Part shown: positions 11,801 to 30,326 of the stretch, piece after piece
Layout of the letters: the number at the start of each line of letters is the position of its first letter
How positions within the stretch are numbered: position 1 is the stretch's first letter
From: Trichosphaerium sp. ATCC 40318
Taxonomy: Eukaryota; Discosea; Flabellinia; Trichosidae
DNA: 64,000 nt
Direction of reading: 5' to 3'
Assembly (NCBI GenBank): GCA_038496445.1
Contig: JALMLS010000568.1
Location: 62,001 to 126,000 of the forward strand
Made by a program: the position numbers and the translations under genes
Notes under the pieces: generated by a model
What the model saw: the letters and a program-made list of their open reading frames with translations, nothing else
Database searches by the model: none
What the model was told of the DNA's origin: nothing

Positions 11801-11998
11801 AAAGCGCCATGGAAGTCTAGAAAGCGGAAAGTAAGTTCAAAGCTACATTGTCACATTTTATTCTTAATTTTTTTTGGTAGTGATGAGAGTAGACGATGGT
11901 TTAGGCATCATGCAAGTAAAGACAAAAGTGAAAGTAGACGGAATACTGTAAGTATGACCAAAAGTAAGAGTTTTGCATGGCGTAATAGACAGAAATAA
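8870..11998 (+). CDS. PH + AhpC/TSA-like + RapGAP fusion protein
   Basis: Many-exon gene ending at the TAA at 11996. Exon 1 (8870-9004) plus 9061 onward give a PH domain (GSSKQYWFEYDSDFHL joined to LRYYSDRTAKR). From about 9490 a PRXL2/AhpC-TSA_2 type thioredoxin-like domain follows, with IDVYTIDGRSIPLASLL, then HFKCPVCIKAAE spliced across the CxxC, then TRVIIVAHGAPP and EIYLDSSKSVLRYY. From about 10740 to 11450 comes a Rap/Ran-GAP domain: KMHYSFGVLYAGPGQTSES, DFEEFLDWLGNRVALKGW, SIEICFHVSTLIPF, and RKRHIGNDRVIIVF, which keeps the segment that holds the catalytic asparagine thumb in Rap1GAP and tuberin. The tail is basic and Ser-rich. Phases agree from the redox domain to the end; only the link from the PH exon to the redox part (9190-9360) is unsettled. 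One intron (11034-11094) has a GC donor. Expected role: GTPase-activating protein for a Rap/Rheb-like GTPase. Confidence 0.85.
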
Positions 11999-12234
11999 CT
12001 CAAAAGATAAAGAAAAAAATTTAACCAAATAAACTCGTAAACCTTGAAACAAATTAGTTCATTATGTTGCACACTAGCGTATAAAAAATAGAATAACCCG
12101 TTTTCTTGTCAAGTTGTAGAACAGTTTGACAAACACGTATTTGTGCAAGCAACCTTATTTTTTTTAATGGTAAACTCTTACTGTACAAATTTAAGACACA
12201 AAAAAATCTAGCTAAGTACTTTTGCTAATTTTTT

Positions 12235-13808
12235 TCTCCTCCAACTTCTAGATGTTTCAAATCAAGTTTTACCAAGATATTTTGGTTTGTAGCGTTTATA
12301 CTATAATAAACATATAAAAACCCATCAGATGCAATTACTTTCTTGGCATCTCTCCAAGGAGGATCTGTACGTAACGTCACAACCTAGAAAAAAATGTAAA
12401 AAAAAAACCAAGTTATTTCACTGTAAAAAAAAAAGTTAAAATAGTTTTATTATTTTGTACCTCTCCAGAAGAACTCAAGCGACGAATACCAACGCCATCA
12501 TCTGCCACATATATATATCCATCATCACCAACAGCAATAGAGCACGGATAGTAAAATTGTGCGTCCTAACAAAAGAACTTAGAAACACTTCAGGAAACAA
12601 ACAGCAAATTTCTACGTACTGCTCCAGATCCATCAATCAATCCTCGAGTACCATTTCCAGAGAATGTACGTATACAACCTCTTTTATCAATCCTACGTAC
12701 TACATAGTTACAGGCTAAAACAACAGTTAACTGAGGAGCCTTTTGTGGTAAGAACAAGTTAAGTTGCATGCAAAGTGATTAAGTGCGAATGATTTGTAAA
12801 GCCTTTTTACGTACTATCTACAACGTATACGTTTCCTGAATTATCGACAGCCGCACCAAGAGGAAAGTTGAAACGGCTATCTGTAAGAAGCGCATCTACA
12901 TGTCCCCTAGCATTCGGGCTACCGGCATGTAAAACTGCCACAGAATCCTTTGAATTGTTCATTCTGTAGATACAATGACTACCAGCGTCAATAATTAATA
13001 TATCGTTATCATTATCAAAACACAGTGATAGTGGCCCTATAGAAACGTTAGAGACATTGCTCATCAATCAAAGAAAAAAAAACGGCGCAAGTTGTTAAAC
13101 CCTTCAAATATTGTAGATTCAAGCGCAAAGTCAATTTTGCGCGTAGAAAACAAGAACAACGGAGGTTTTAGGGCGAAAAACGCGTACCAACGAATTCTTG
13201 ATCTAGTTTGTAAACGCCACTATCGAATTCAGCCATGTTAACAACGTCGTCAGGGTCTACTTGTGTAAACAGAGCTAAAAGAAAATTGTTGTTAACATGA
13301 TGCTAGTAAAATATCTCTAGATTGATACCATTATACTCTGCGACTGTGTATTTTCCTGTTTTTGAGTCTACTAGAATTTGCCATGGGTTAAAGTAAGTTC
13401 TAGAGAACAAATTGCGCTTAGGCTTTGTGTATAGAGTGTCAGTATCTCCATTGCGTGTATTAACTAAGCGTAGTGATCGATTGTAATGATCGACGACAAC
13501 TAACTGGAGAAATAGCGTTAATATATGATAGTACATAGCTACAACGTTATACAAGAGAACATAGCTCTACTATAAACAATAAAAAAGAAATATGATGCTG
13601 GTTGCCTATTTAGGCTATTTACTAGCCTTGCGCAGCGCTCGTTACTGAGCACGGAAAGTTGAGCATAAGCAATAAGTATCAGGTGTATTCTAGCGCGTAC
13701 GTTTCCTGTAGAGCGTAGCGCTGCGCCTGTAATAGTGGCGAAGCGTGCTTCCTCCAAGTTACCATCAACTAATTGTAGCGCTTTCGGTTGTTGATGCAAT
13801 ACTAACAT
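12235..13808 (-). CDS. NHL-repeat protein
   Basis: About seven exons joined in phase, from ATG 13808 (exon 13701-13808), then 13503 downward, to a TAG at 12235-12237. The repeats are NHL blades: ARFATITGAALRSTGN joined to LVVVDHYNRSLRLVN; FDNDNDILIIDAGSHCIYRM; FNFPLGAAVDNSGNVYVVD; FYYPCSIAVGDDGYIYVADD. About five to six blades, so a beta-propeller that binds protein or RNA. There is no RING or B-box in front of it, unlike TRIM-NHL proteins, and no signal peptide is evident. Its 3' end faces the 3' end of the RapGAP fusion gene across 236 bp. Confidence 0.8.
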
Positions 13809-14102
13809 TCTAAATAGCCATGATATAGAACTAAACGAGCGATATTGTCGGAGTGCTCGTAAACCAAACGGAAATAGTGGCTAGATTAAGTCAGACACCC
13901 ATTTTTAAGTACCTATCATTGTAGATGTCATATCTACTTTGTATATAATACACTAGTACCAAAGTACACATACAGGACATTCCCAAACCAAAAGATTAAG
14001 AATCAATCGAGAAATCTTACATATTTTTAAACACAATATTTTTGGTGTACTCACACAGTATCAACAGCTCATATTGAAGCAACGACGAGTATATAATGTT
14101 TT

Positions 14103-15013
14103 TTATATTGGAACAACCTCTATCTCTATTTCTTGGTCTTCCTTTAGACGTAAAACATCTCTATCTTTTCTAATTACAGTGTTTGGTAATTTTCTAACCA
14201 TAGTTAATCTTTCTTTTGTTGTATCAATCTCCATTTCTTCTATTAGTGCAGTGAGAAGGCCACGAAATGTTTTCTCAGTGAAAGCAACTTCATAAAAATC
14301 CTCTTCACCCTTTCTTTTGACCTTTACAAAAAATTCTTCTAGACAATCATGTTAGTCATTAAACACTTGTTGTTTTGTTAACCGATACTAAACAAAGCGC
14401 ACAAACATGAAGTAGTATGTATATTCAAAACGTACCGGCAGGTTTTGGTTCTGGAGGAGGAAGCGTAACTTCAACTTTTTTTTCATTTGTTTTTTGTAAT
14501 TTTGCTCTTCTTTCGTCTGGATCTACCAAGTTTACTGGCCTAACTAATCTTTTTGTTCCCTGTGGTGTAAATGGCAGGTCTTTTTTCTCAACAGGTGCAA
14601 CTGCAGCTATAAAATCCGTAAATTAAAAAAAGTTCAAGAAAATGGCGTGTCAAATAAATGTTACGACGGATAAAGATTGCGTACCTTGTTTTTCGCCAAA
14701 TAGAGACAGTATGGAGGCGTCTGTGGTTAATTGACTTGGCAATTCTTGTTTTTGTGTTTTAATTTGCGGATCAGCACCGTTAAGCAGTAAGAAGTTCACT
14801 GCATTTTGTCTGTTGCCCTTACAAGCCCAATGAAGCGCTATATTAACAAATGTAAGTAAAACGGAGTAATTATCAACGTTTCTTACGTGTATAGCCGTTC
14901 ATTGGGTTAGCTGCATTCACATTGAGACCTCTTTGTAGCAGAATACGTAAATTGTACATATCACCAGCATACGCTGCTTCTTCCAAATTAACGTCTTCCT
15001 TGTGTGGTTCCAT
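14103..15013 (-). CDS. ANKRD40: ANKRD40 homologue
   Basis: Exons run from ATG 15013 to TAA 14103-14105, with introns near 14890-14840, 14690-14600 and 14435-14340. The N-terminus has ankyrin repeats: LEEAAYAGDMYNLRILLQRG, then MNGYT joined to PLHWACKGNRQNAVNFLLLN, then GADPQIKTQKQELPSQLT. The C-terminus matches the conserved end of animal ANKRD40: FFVKVKR, FYEVAFTEKTFRGLL, then MVRKLPNTVIRKDRDVLRL. A Pro/Lys-rich linker joins the two. This order and spacing agree with ANKRD40 from its first to its last block, so the assignment is firm; its molecular function is poorly known. It starts 257 bp from the divergent DDX60-like gene. Confidence 0.9.
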
Positions 15014-15270
15014 GCGTATTTATTACTTCAAAGCACTCTTTCAAGAATTGCCTGGCAAATTTTGTGCCATTGAAAATCTGACGGTCAAAATCAAACAGTA
15101 TTTTAGAACATTGGTTTACAATAATAAGGTGATTCTATCAACTGTGTTGAGATGGTGAGTAACGCTAGATGTAACAAATAGTTGCCTTCAAAGTGACTTT
15201 AGAGCCATGATTCCTTTCCGCTAAGTCAATACAATTCCTTTCTCTGAGAGGCTACTGGACGTGCAGCATA
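15014..15270. promoter_or_regulatory. Divergent promoter ANKRD40 / DDX60-like
   Basis: 257 bp between two divergent start codons. It must serve both genes; no specific element was recognised. Confidence 0.35.
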
Positions 15271-18200
15271 ATGGAGACTGATGGTACGCTTAAAAGCGTT
15301 TTTGCAAGCAAAATTACTGTCGTACGCAGCGTTTACTAGCGTTTAAAGCTAACTTATCTGTCAAGTCGCAACAGCTTCTTGAAACAACCCAAAAATTTCT
15401 TTGCGATGATCAAGAGCGTTTTTTAAATGAAACGCCGACAGGTAATGCTACGCCGCTGTCCTAATACTTATAGAAATAACGTAGACGAGCTCAGCGAGCT
15501 CCGAGATTACATTGCGGGGTTTAGATTTTCGTTTCACTCGCTGTTTGGCGAAATGTTTTCTGAAAGCGACAGTTTCATCATTGAAGGTAAGCCAAGCATA
15601 TTATTCGCTTAGAAACAACACTAGCGAAATAGATCCGCAAATGTGACACCTTTGTAGGTGATTCTGTTCTAGCAACATTACTACTCGACGCCAAACTTTC
15701 TTCTGGAGAATTCCTTCACGTAGTGTATCTGTTTGAGCGGTTCTTGGTTAAAATGAGAGAGTGCAGCCCATGCTTCACGCTACTTTTTATGCAACCAAAC
15801 AGAAGCATCTGGGTAAATAACCCAGAATGCCTAGCTCTTCGAGATTTGCTCATAAGGTACGCGACAAACGAGCTTTCTTCAATCCTTCCTGCCAAGATAA
15901 CCACTAATCCAACCTTACAGTCACTTACAACGTAACACGACCTTCAATATTAAAGTTGTAGACTACGACTGTTTATCTCCCGAATTCAGCTCTTACTTGA
16001 AAGAGTTCCACCCGGCGTTTATTGTATGCTCTAATGGATCTGATTCATCTATGAGAAACCTTTTAAAAGGACAACAAGTATCTATTCTACAAGCATTCAT
16101 GATGGTACGTTAAGTCAGACTAAGCTAAGCTTTTTTTTCTTCTCACTTTTTTTAGCAATGTGTCGTTTTGAATCACAATGTTGTGTGCATGGAAGAGTTA
16201 CAAGTTCATGGTGGACGTGTATGGGGTTGGATACTATATTGGGTATTCAGTGTGGGCAGACATGCTAAAAGAATGAAACCAAACATTGTACGAAGAAAAA
16301 CTCGAGTTTTCATCTGCTTCTTTTTTTCGGCTGACTTAACATGTTAGAAAGTCGCAATGGATTTATCTCGTAGCGCTCTTGCCTCGTTTGAAAATGAACT
16401 ATCTATAGAACAAAGTACGTGGCTTCTATGAAGAGAATTATTTCTAACACAAACTGATTATCTAGGTATTGCTGAAGTTGAGGTATTTACATACGCAATG
16501 GGTTTGACTATTCAATCAATACAAAAACTTGAAGATTATGAAAAAATGCGTGATTGCTTAAAGATATTTGTACTTCAACTACACCTGTTGCCTCACATTC
16601 CTCTTAAATCTAGAGTAAGTACCACATTCGGAATAAATGCTCACAAGTTATTTACGCTATTGTATAGGCTTTTCTGATGCTTCCAGTTGAAACAAGTAGC
16701 TTGACGCTTATTGAACCACTTGTCAAAACTATTTTTCGCTATTTTGTTGCAGCGCGTTCAAAGGTAGAAGGCAATCTATGTTAATACTCCTAATAATTCA
16801 ATAGGATAATGTTACACTTCCTGAGTGTCCCTCAAATTGCTTCTCTAGAAGAGTACTCAAGCAGTTGGTTAGCTTTTTACACTTGGAATCAACTGGAATA
16901 GTTAGTACGTCGTTGTTTTTGCGTTTGATCTTTTTCTGTGAGATTATAATTGTGCCTTTAGAATCTCGAGAATCTGCTTCAGATATCCTAGGTATCCCAG
17001 ACAATATAATACGTGAAGCTGAATCATCTTGGATGACCATCTGTTCGCTCGCAAACATAAACGATAATTTCTATCCTATTTGCTCGAATCTTGATGGTAT
17101 CTTGGATGCTGATGCTCTCAACGCATTGTTACTAAGCAACAAAGGTACTTATTGCTTGTACAAGTATATAACTGATATTCTACATAGCGAAGCCTTTATA
17201 TGCTCTTCCCTTTGATTCTCCATTGGAAACATTTATTCTTGGCGACGAAGCACAACAAATTCCAAAAATTGACGGTATGAGAAAAAAAAAAAAAAAGGAA
17301 AAAGCTTCTAATGTCTTGTTCTAGAAAACGATCCAAGCGTATTGGCGATAAATAACAACAATAATTTCTTTAACGAAAAATATCACTGGCACAGAAAGCA
17401 ACCGTTGGTTCAAGGTACTCAAGTACACCCAAAGAGAAGAACAAGACCATACTAAGATTGTTTTGCAGATTTTAAACTGAAGAGGGATGATAAACGTGAA
17501 TACACTGAAAGACAATTAAGTAGGAGAAAGAATAGACTCCAAACATATATGCATAAATACGCAGAAACGCTAGCTGGATCTCGTACGATGGCTATTGATC
17601 GAAATGTTCATTCGTGATTTATTCTTACTTTTTTTTCTCTTATTTTTCAGATTTAAAGCAAATGGAGATTCAAGCTGTCTCAAATATAAAGGAACCCACA
17701 GCTAAGGAAAAAGCTAAATATGAACGTATTAAAAAACAAGAGCAACGTAAGAAGGATATACAAGCAAAAGCCAAAAAAGGTCAAAAAAAGAAACCAACAA
17801 AAAAAGAACAAAGACATGCAGAAGTAGCAAAAAACCTCGCTCAGAAAGAACTAAATAACAGTAAAGAAAAGGCACTCTCTAGTCACTACTCATAATTATA
17901 CTAATTATTTACAGTGGCTTGGTATTAAGAAGCGTATGGCCAAGGGAAGCTTCGAAGAAAAGATAGAGCAAATACAAAGAGTTGTCGAAAATCCCAATCA
18001 AAATGTTAGGTTTTTTGATTTTGTACTTGCTGACTCTCTTAGGTCATTATTAAGGATCTAGCGTGGTTATATAGGGTACCTAACATTCTTTCAAAGCCTA
18101 CTGATAAATTTTAAAAGCTATCTATCTTATCAAGTGAGTTTACAAAGACACCGAGTATCGTGTTGAAGATTGAAATATTTCGAACGATTCATCATCTCAA

Positions 18201-21200
18201 AGATGTCAAATCACCTGAAGTGGCTTCTGTACGCCATATATGAAAGTAATAGTAGCTGAAAAAAATATTCTAGGCTTTAAAACTCATCGGGTTTCCTAAA
18301 TGTGCGGCTAGCATGTCGTCGAAAAGAAAAGTACATGTTGAAACAGATGCTATTGAAATGCAAATGAACCATCACCAAGAAGACATATCACGTGTTTCAG
18401 GAACAGAATTAGATGATCCAAGAGTAAGAGGCTTCAAATTAGACGCATGGCAAGTCAAATTGCTCAATGCTGTTGATGCAAATGGTACGATATTGGAACC
18501 GAAAAAAATGATTCATTTTTACTCTAGAAAGCGCTCTGATTGTTGCACCTACTTCGTCTGGAAAGACTTTTATTTCATACTACTGTATGGAACAGGTACA
18601 TTAAAAATACTTTCTGTCTATAATAACCACAAACTGATTTGTTTTTCGGCCAGACTCTACGTCAGAGCGATGAAAATATTGTTGTTTATGTTTCTCCTTC
18701 AAAAGCTCTTGTAAATCAGGTTGCAGCATCAGTTCTTGGAGCGTTCAAAAAGAGTTATACAAAGTCTAATAGTAGAAACTTGTATGGTATCTTCACAAGA
18801 GACTACAGGTTCCCTGAGGACAATCCATTAAAATGCCAAGTACGAAAAATTAATACTATCTTTGGGTGTAGTTTCTTCCTTTTAAATTTCCCACGTGACT
18901 TCTTTTTTGTTAAGTGGAAGTATCACGTTTTTGGAAAGTTTGTTTTTGTGCACTAATTTTTGAAAGATACTTGTTACTGTACCTGTTCTGTTGGAAGTTC
19001 TCTTGCTTTCACCTGAAAACAGAGAATTTGTAAAAAAGATAAAATGGGTAATCTTTGATGAGGTTCACCAAATTTCAATGGAAGGAACAGGTCCTTACTG
19101 GGAACGTTTACTTGTTATGATAAAGTGTCCATTCATTGCACTTTCTGCAACAGTAGGAAATTACAAGGAGTTTTATTCGTAAGTGACTAAATTGTCAATG
19201 TTGCTAAAGTATACTTTTTTGTTGACTTGTTTTTCGTGTAGCTGGCTTGTTAACGTGCAAGGAAAACTGTCTGAACAATACCCAGATGAGAAAACAGAAC
19301 AAATAGAAATAACAAGAGGACAAAAGTACATCACAAAGAAACCCAGACGGTTCAAAGGTAAACTCTTTTTTCTCATTACAATTCTTCTTTTTTTCTTACT
19401 TTTTTTTCTTCTTTAGTGCACCTCATTCATCACAACATACGGTTCTCAGATTTAAGAAAACAATTCTATCTTCCTCAAAAACATAAGTTAGATAAAATGA
19501 TAAGCGCTCCAGTTACATCAACAAAAGATCCTTTGAGCCACGAAGTCGGGTTAGTAGCGACTCTGTTGACAGAACTTTTTCTAATCAAGATTTCGTGAAA
19601 ATACAGAGTCTTCCTGAAGATTCATCCTATGCATTGCTTAACAATTGCCATGCTCAAAGACAAAGGCTTTCCTGAAGGTACATAGATCACCAAACGTTCA
19701 ATAACTATTCATGCTAAACACTTGGTTTCTAGACCTTATCTTGGAGCCACAAGATATCCTAAAACTTCACAATGAAATGGTTATAGTTCTACAAAACTCA
19801 GTTTCGCAACAAGATCAAGATACTGTTTTGCCTTCGCTTCTTCGATCTCTATTAGATAACAACCCATCTAAGTACTTCAAAGAAGTTCTAGTGACAAGAC
19901 ATAAAACTCGTGACTTTGCCAGTGATACAGTGAAGGTAAAGCAATGTCCAAAATACGTATTTGTTTAACACTGTTTTGTTTAGATGTTTATGAGTATACT
20001 TACCAAGGGATATGAATCAGAGATTCAGCAAGTTCTTGATAGTCTAAAGACTCTAGGGATTCCCGATCCGAATGATAAAAAGACACGTTCTGATACATAC
20101 TCTCGTAATTTCATGGTAACGCATTTGTTACGATTATTGACAAAGCTACGAAAAGAAGTGAGTGCTTGGTATCTCTTTTTTTGTCTAATAGTGTCTGTCA
20201 TAGGATAAACTACCTTGTATTGTCTTCTCTCTTGATAGGAGTAATGTCACAGCATTGCTAAGTGGTGTTGTACGTGACTTATTGCTTGAAGGGGTTTTTT
20301 AAGAAAGAGCATTGTTAATGATTGTATAAAGGTTTTATCTTTGTTACAAAGTGAAGAAGCTTTTAAAGAAAGTGAAGAATACCAGAAGAAACTGAAAAGG
20401 AATATGCAGAAGAGAAAGGTTCAGGCAGCGAGGCAAAAGAAGGCACAAAATACAAGAAAAACGAAAGACGAGAAAGAAGCCGATGAGGTACGCTTCAAAA
20501 CCAGGATATCACCGGGTTTATGTCTTACTCCTATAAGGTGTTCGAAGAGGAAATAGTAGAAGCTTTGCCTGATGTTGAACTTGATTTCTCTTTCTTGGAT
20601 GGTCAAGTCGAAGTAGAATTAAACTGGCAACTCGAAAAAATATTCAAAACGAGACACAATGGGCAGATACTTCTTGAGTACGTTTAGTCTTTCTAAGTAA
20701 TGACTAATAGATTTAAGGGGTCTAAAACGTGGTATCGGTATGCATCATGGCGGATTACCTTTGGCGTATAGACGTTTAGTCGAACAGCTCTTCAGACAAA
20801 AGGTGCTTGACTATTGAAAGCTTGTCTTACTGATGCTTTACTTAGAAACTGCGTGTAGTGGTTTCAACTTCTACTCTTGCACTAGGTATTCATATGCCTT
20901 GTCGTTCGGTGATTTTTGCTGGAGCTAATATATGGCTTCATCCAATGAGCTATAGGCAAATGTCCGGACGTGCAGGAAGGCGTGGTTTTGATCGTAAGTT
21001 ACAAGTAATTTAGACCTTTTATTCTCATTATATTGTAGCTATTGGTCATGTTGTATTCTATGGTGTCTCTGATAGTAAATTGAAGTACCTTCTATCAAGT
21101 CGACTACCTACACTTACCACAGAGTTCCCAGGTAAACAAAAACTTCCAACTTCAATTTTTTTTTTGTTTTTTTTGGTTTTGAACTTGTTCAGCTTACAGC

Positions 21201-22776
21201 TTTGGTTTCTTTTTTAGTGACCTTCACTACTATCTTGAGATGTTTGCTTCTTTATAATACAGAAAAGAATAAAGATAATAAAGAAGATATAGCCAAGATG
21301 ATAGCTCGTTTGTTTTCAGTTTCATTGTATGCTGAAAACAAATCCCAAGCGTTCAAGGATCACGTGCGTTCCTTTATTAAAAAGCAGTCCATCATCGCCA
21401 TCAATACTTCTTCTTATTAATCTGTATCTTGTAGTTGAAGCACTACTTCAGGCTAGCTATTGAGTACTTTGTATACAAAGGATATCTCAACCTTCAAGGA
21501 AAAGTACTAGCTCCTGCTGCTTTGGTTACTCATTTGTTTTACCATGAACCTTGCAACTTCATATTCGTTCATTTGCTTAAAAAAGGCGTATTTCATGCTA
21601 TAGCAGAGGATGATAAACTCAAATATGAGCAAAAATGTATCAAGATCTTAGTACGCCAAGAACAAACAATGTCCTGTTTCTAATGAGAAAAGAAACAACA
21701 ATTTGATTAATTTTTTTAGGAGATTATGGCTCACTTATTTACATCAACACCAATACCAAGTTGGCTTTCTACTGAAGATTTGAGGCCGAGAGATCGCTCT
21801 CAAATTGTGTTAAAAGTAAGAAAAAAAACCAATTGAGATCTCAACTTGTGATCAAAAGATTGACTTTAGTTGTAGCCTCTTACTGGTCCTGTTCAAGAAT
21901 CTATAATGGAACATAACCAAGAGACCTTAGATATATTTGGTAGGTACCTGAGATCCTACGGTTCCATCCTAGAAACAAAGAGTCCTGACGTACACCTTCC
22001 AGCATCAAAGTGAGTTGAAGTTATAATATTTACAAACTCAAGGCATTAACTTTTTTTGTAGAGTTGTTTGCGATGCACCTCAAACAGATGCAAAACCAGA
22101 ATCGTTTTTAGGCAGTCTCAATACATTAAAGATTCCTGTTGTAGCTAGATCATCTTTTGTTGCGCTCTCTGGGCATACGGACGTCTTCGACTCACGGGTA
22201 CAGTTTTCTAAAACATAGCGTACTCATTTTTCTAACATCGAGTTACAGGATGATTTTTATAATTGCAGACAAGGTACTATTTATCTAGTTAGCTATATCC
22301 TATTAACTGCAATTGTATCTCTAATATATTATAGGCATATCTCTTAATATTAAGACAATACCTTTGTTGTATACAAATGATAAGGAGAGGTTTAACTCGT
22401 GGGCTGTAGACTTTTGGAGACATGGTAAATCAAATTACAGTTTGTTTCTTCTTTTTTTTTCAGTAGCTTCAGTCCTTGTTAGAGCATCACACTCACAATT
22501 TTGTATCTAGGGAGCTATAAAGTACTTGTTAGGGTTAATCTAATACATAGTGGTGCTTACTTTGAGCTAATAAAAGGCTTCTGCTTAGCGCTTCAGGTAC
22601 GTTTTTTTTTTGTTGTTGTTTTCTGAAGGTGTCTTGTTTTATAGGCTATTGCTGTTGCCCTTGAGCAAATGCAAGATATTGGAGACAAAGAGAGCAAGAC
22701 CAAGGATCCATTCTTGAAGTTATTTACTGAGATAGCAGAGACGTACAGGAACAAGTTCACAAAAATGTGGGCTTAA
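15271..22776 (+). CDS. DDX60: DDX60-like DExH-box helicase
   Basis: A long gene with dozens of short introns, from ATG 15271 ([17 protein letters not shown]) to TAA 22774-22776 (ends FTKMWA). The N-terminal 900 or so residues (to 18300) follow the DDX60 layout but with few motifs, plus a Lys-rich stretch at 17700-17880. The helicase core starts at about 18400: Q-like segment [15 protein letters not shown], motif [10 protein letters not shown], Ia [11 protein letters not shown], motif [10 protein letters not shown], motif III ALSATV, later [36 protein letters not shown] and motif [16 protein letters not shown]. The C-terminal region to 22776 is also DDX60-like. Estimated 1,650-1,750 aa, close to vertebrate DDX60 (about 1,700). 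In animals DDX60 is an interferon-induced antiviral factor; in other eukaryotes the role is open. Confidence 0.9.
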
Positions 22777-23001
22777 GTTGTACTTAAGTCGGACCATACA
22801 GACTGGAAGCAAAATAAATGCAATGGTTACGAAAAGCCCTGATTATGACTTTTCTTGATACTTTAATGTTTGTGTTACCACAATACGATGGTTTTTATTT
22901 TACACTCAAAACGACTACACCACAATCAACAAAAATAAAGTGATTCTTCAAATCTATATTCTTGGTTTTTTTTGATTATTTGGTAATCGAGTATTTCTCG
23001 T
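22777..23001. other. Convergent intergenic
   Basis: 225 bp between the 3' ends of the DDX60-like and the C2-Rab genes; AT-rich, no further signal seen. Confidence 0.3.
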
Positions 23002-28411
<5,410 letters not shown>

Positions 28412-28558
28412 TTAGTACGGTATCGCCACGAGGGACGCTTTTATTATAACTAGGAGCGCCTTATCTACAATTGGTTTAACACTGGCGCGTTTGACGGTGA
28501 AAGTCCGCTTACAATTTCCACCCAAGTTTTGATCAAAATAATCACAAAACTACTCGCC
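28412..28558. promoter_or_regulatory. Divergent promoter C2-Rab / RNase T2
   Basis: 147 bp between two divergent start codons. No named element was recognised. Confidence 0.3.
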
Positions 28559-29884
28559 ATGAAGCTTATCGCTATACTCATTATTGTCATCGTGCTCGTA
28601 CACGCCAGACACCAGAAAAAGAAGAAGCATCACCCAAAAGGTGACTGCACTAAAGCCAGAAACATTGGCGGTGGCTCATGGTACGGAGATGCCTTGTAAT
28701 CTATCTCACACGCACTAGGGACTACATAGAACTTGTACAACAATGGCCTGGATCTGCTTGTCGCAACACACACAAACCTTGCGATGTGTACGTAATTACG
28801 GACTTGAAAGTTACTTACATCGCGTAGATTTATGTCTACATGGTCTATCCACGGTAATTATACGAGGAGTTTGCGGTTTTTTCATTTTTATAATTCCCAC
28901 GCATAATTACACGATCTTACGCGTTATACATTAGGTTTATGGCCTGATTTGAGTACTGGACACTGGTACGTTCGTTTTTGGAAAAGTCTCCAAGTTACCG
29001 TATTAAAAATGATTACTAGGCCTCAATTTTGCACCAGCGATAACTTTAACGTAACCGCCATTGAATCTCTTATGCCTAGGATGGACAAATACTGGTACTT
29101 TTCCAAAAAAACAAAAAAACTAAAAAATAACGATTACTTTTTTCTTTTTTGTCAAATGAGTCTCGAAGTCTGATAGTCTTCTATAATAAGTCACTCAGTA
29201 TCTAGTTTCGTATTTTATTTGTTTCCAAAAAAGTCAGAAAAGAAGCATACAACTTTGACTCACTTTTTTCTCTTTTAGGCAAAGTTATTACTCCCAAAAC
29301 TCCACTTGTTTTTGGGCTCATGAATGGTTAAAGCACGGTACATGTGCTTCAGAAGCTAAGCCTTTCAGCAGTGAACTCAAGTACTTTGGCGCTGCTCTTA
29401 ACCTTCGCGAGAAGTTCGATTTCTTGGTACGTTTACAAACTTTTTTTCTTTACATCTTCTTCTTCCTTTCGCTTACTTGGTACTTTAAAGAGTATTCTAG
29501 GAGAAGCTAATATTGTTCCTTCAAATAAGAAGACATACAAAGTCGATGATATGACTGCAGCCATTAAGAGTGCTACTGGTGGCGAACCAGTTATTCGTTG
29601 TCAAAACGCAGAGGTCTATGAAATTAGCATCTGTTTAAATAGAGAAATGGAGGTATGATTTTTTTTTTCAAGAAGAAAACAACAAGAAAGAAAAAAAAAA
29701 CCAAAAAAGGCTAACCGCTAGTTTTTTTTATTTTCTCGACTCTTTCGCTGTTTTATCGTGTATCCGTTTGTCCGTGCTGTTTCTGACGCTGTTTACCTAG
29801 GTTATTGACTGTTTCAAAGGAACTGCATGCCCTGGCAGCGTCAGTTATCCAACATTAGTCCAAAACGACAAAGTGCAGCATTAG
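28559..29884 (+). CDS. RNase T2, secreted
   Basis: ATG 28559 gives a signal peptide (MKLIAILIIVIVLVHA) and a basic stretch (KKKKHHPKGDC). Both catalytic segments are present: CAS I IHGLWPDLSTGHWP, split by an intron inside the Gly codon of IHG, and CAS II CFWAHEWLKHGTC. Paired cysteines (QWPGSACR, FCTSDNFN, CQNAEVYEICL-type, GTACPGSV) fit the family. RNase T2 enzymes cut single-stranded RNA through a 2',3'-cyclic product, in the lysosome/vacuole or outside the cell. The last exon ends at TAG 29882-29884. One intron, 28696-28718, is only 23 nt in this model; it restores the frame into DYIELVQQWPGSAC. Confidence 0.9.
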
Positions 29885-30326
29885 AATGTTGGCGTAAAAA
29901 TGTTATTCGCGTTTATCAACGCTCAAAAAAAAAAAAATGAAATTAAAAAAGCATCAACCAGCATTTGTTTTGAAGTTGGTTAGATTCGTATCATAAAAAT
30001 TAAATAAACATCATAACGCGAAAACTGCAGCAGTATCATTTTCGCTTTATTTTATTCAGACCTCTCTGTCAAGCCACAATTGGCTGCCAATCCGAAAGGC
30101 GTTGTCTTTTAAGTCTTGATTCCAAAAAAACTGTAATCATGTGAGCAATTTTTAGCTAGACAAGACACGATTATTTACAATTTTTTGAAAACATTATTTA
30201 GTAGAATTACTCCTGGCGAGCGAAATTGTTATTTCCAAACTGATTTGGAATAGTCATTATTTTCCTTTTCTTGCGCGGATTTTTTTGTAGTGGTATGCTA
30301 ATAATAACGTTAGCGAGGAACTAAAA
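29885..30326. other. Convergent intergenic
   Basis: 442 bp between the RNase T2 3' end and the 3' end of ankyrin-X gene a. AT-rich; no gene or repeat recognised. Confidence 0.3.
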
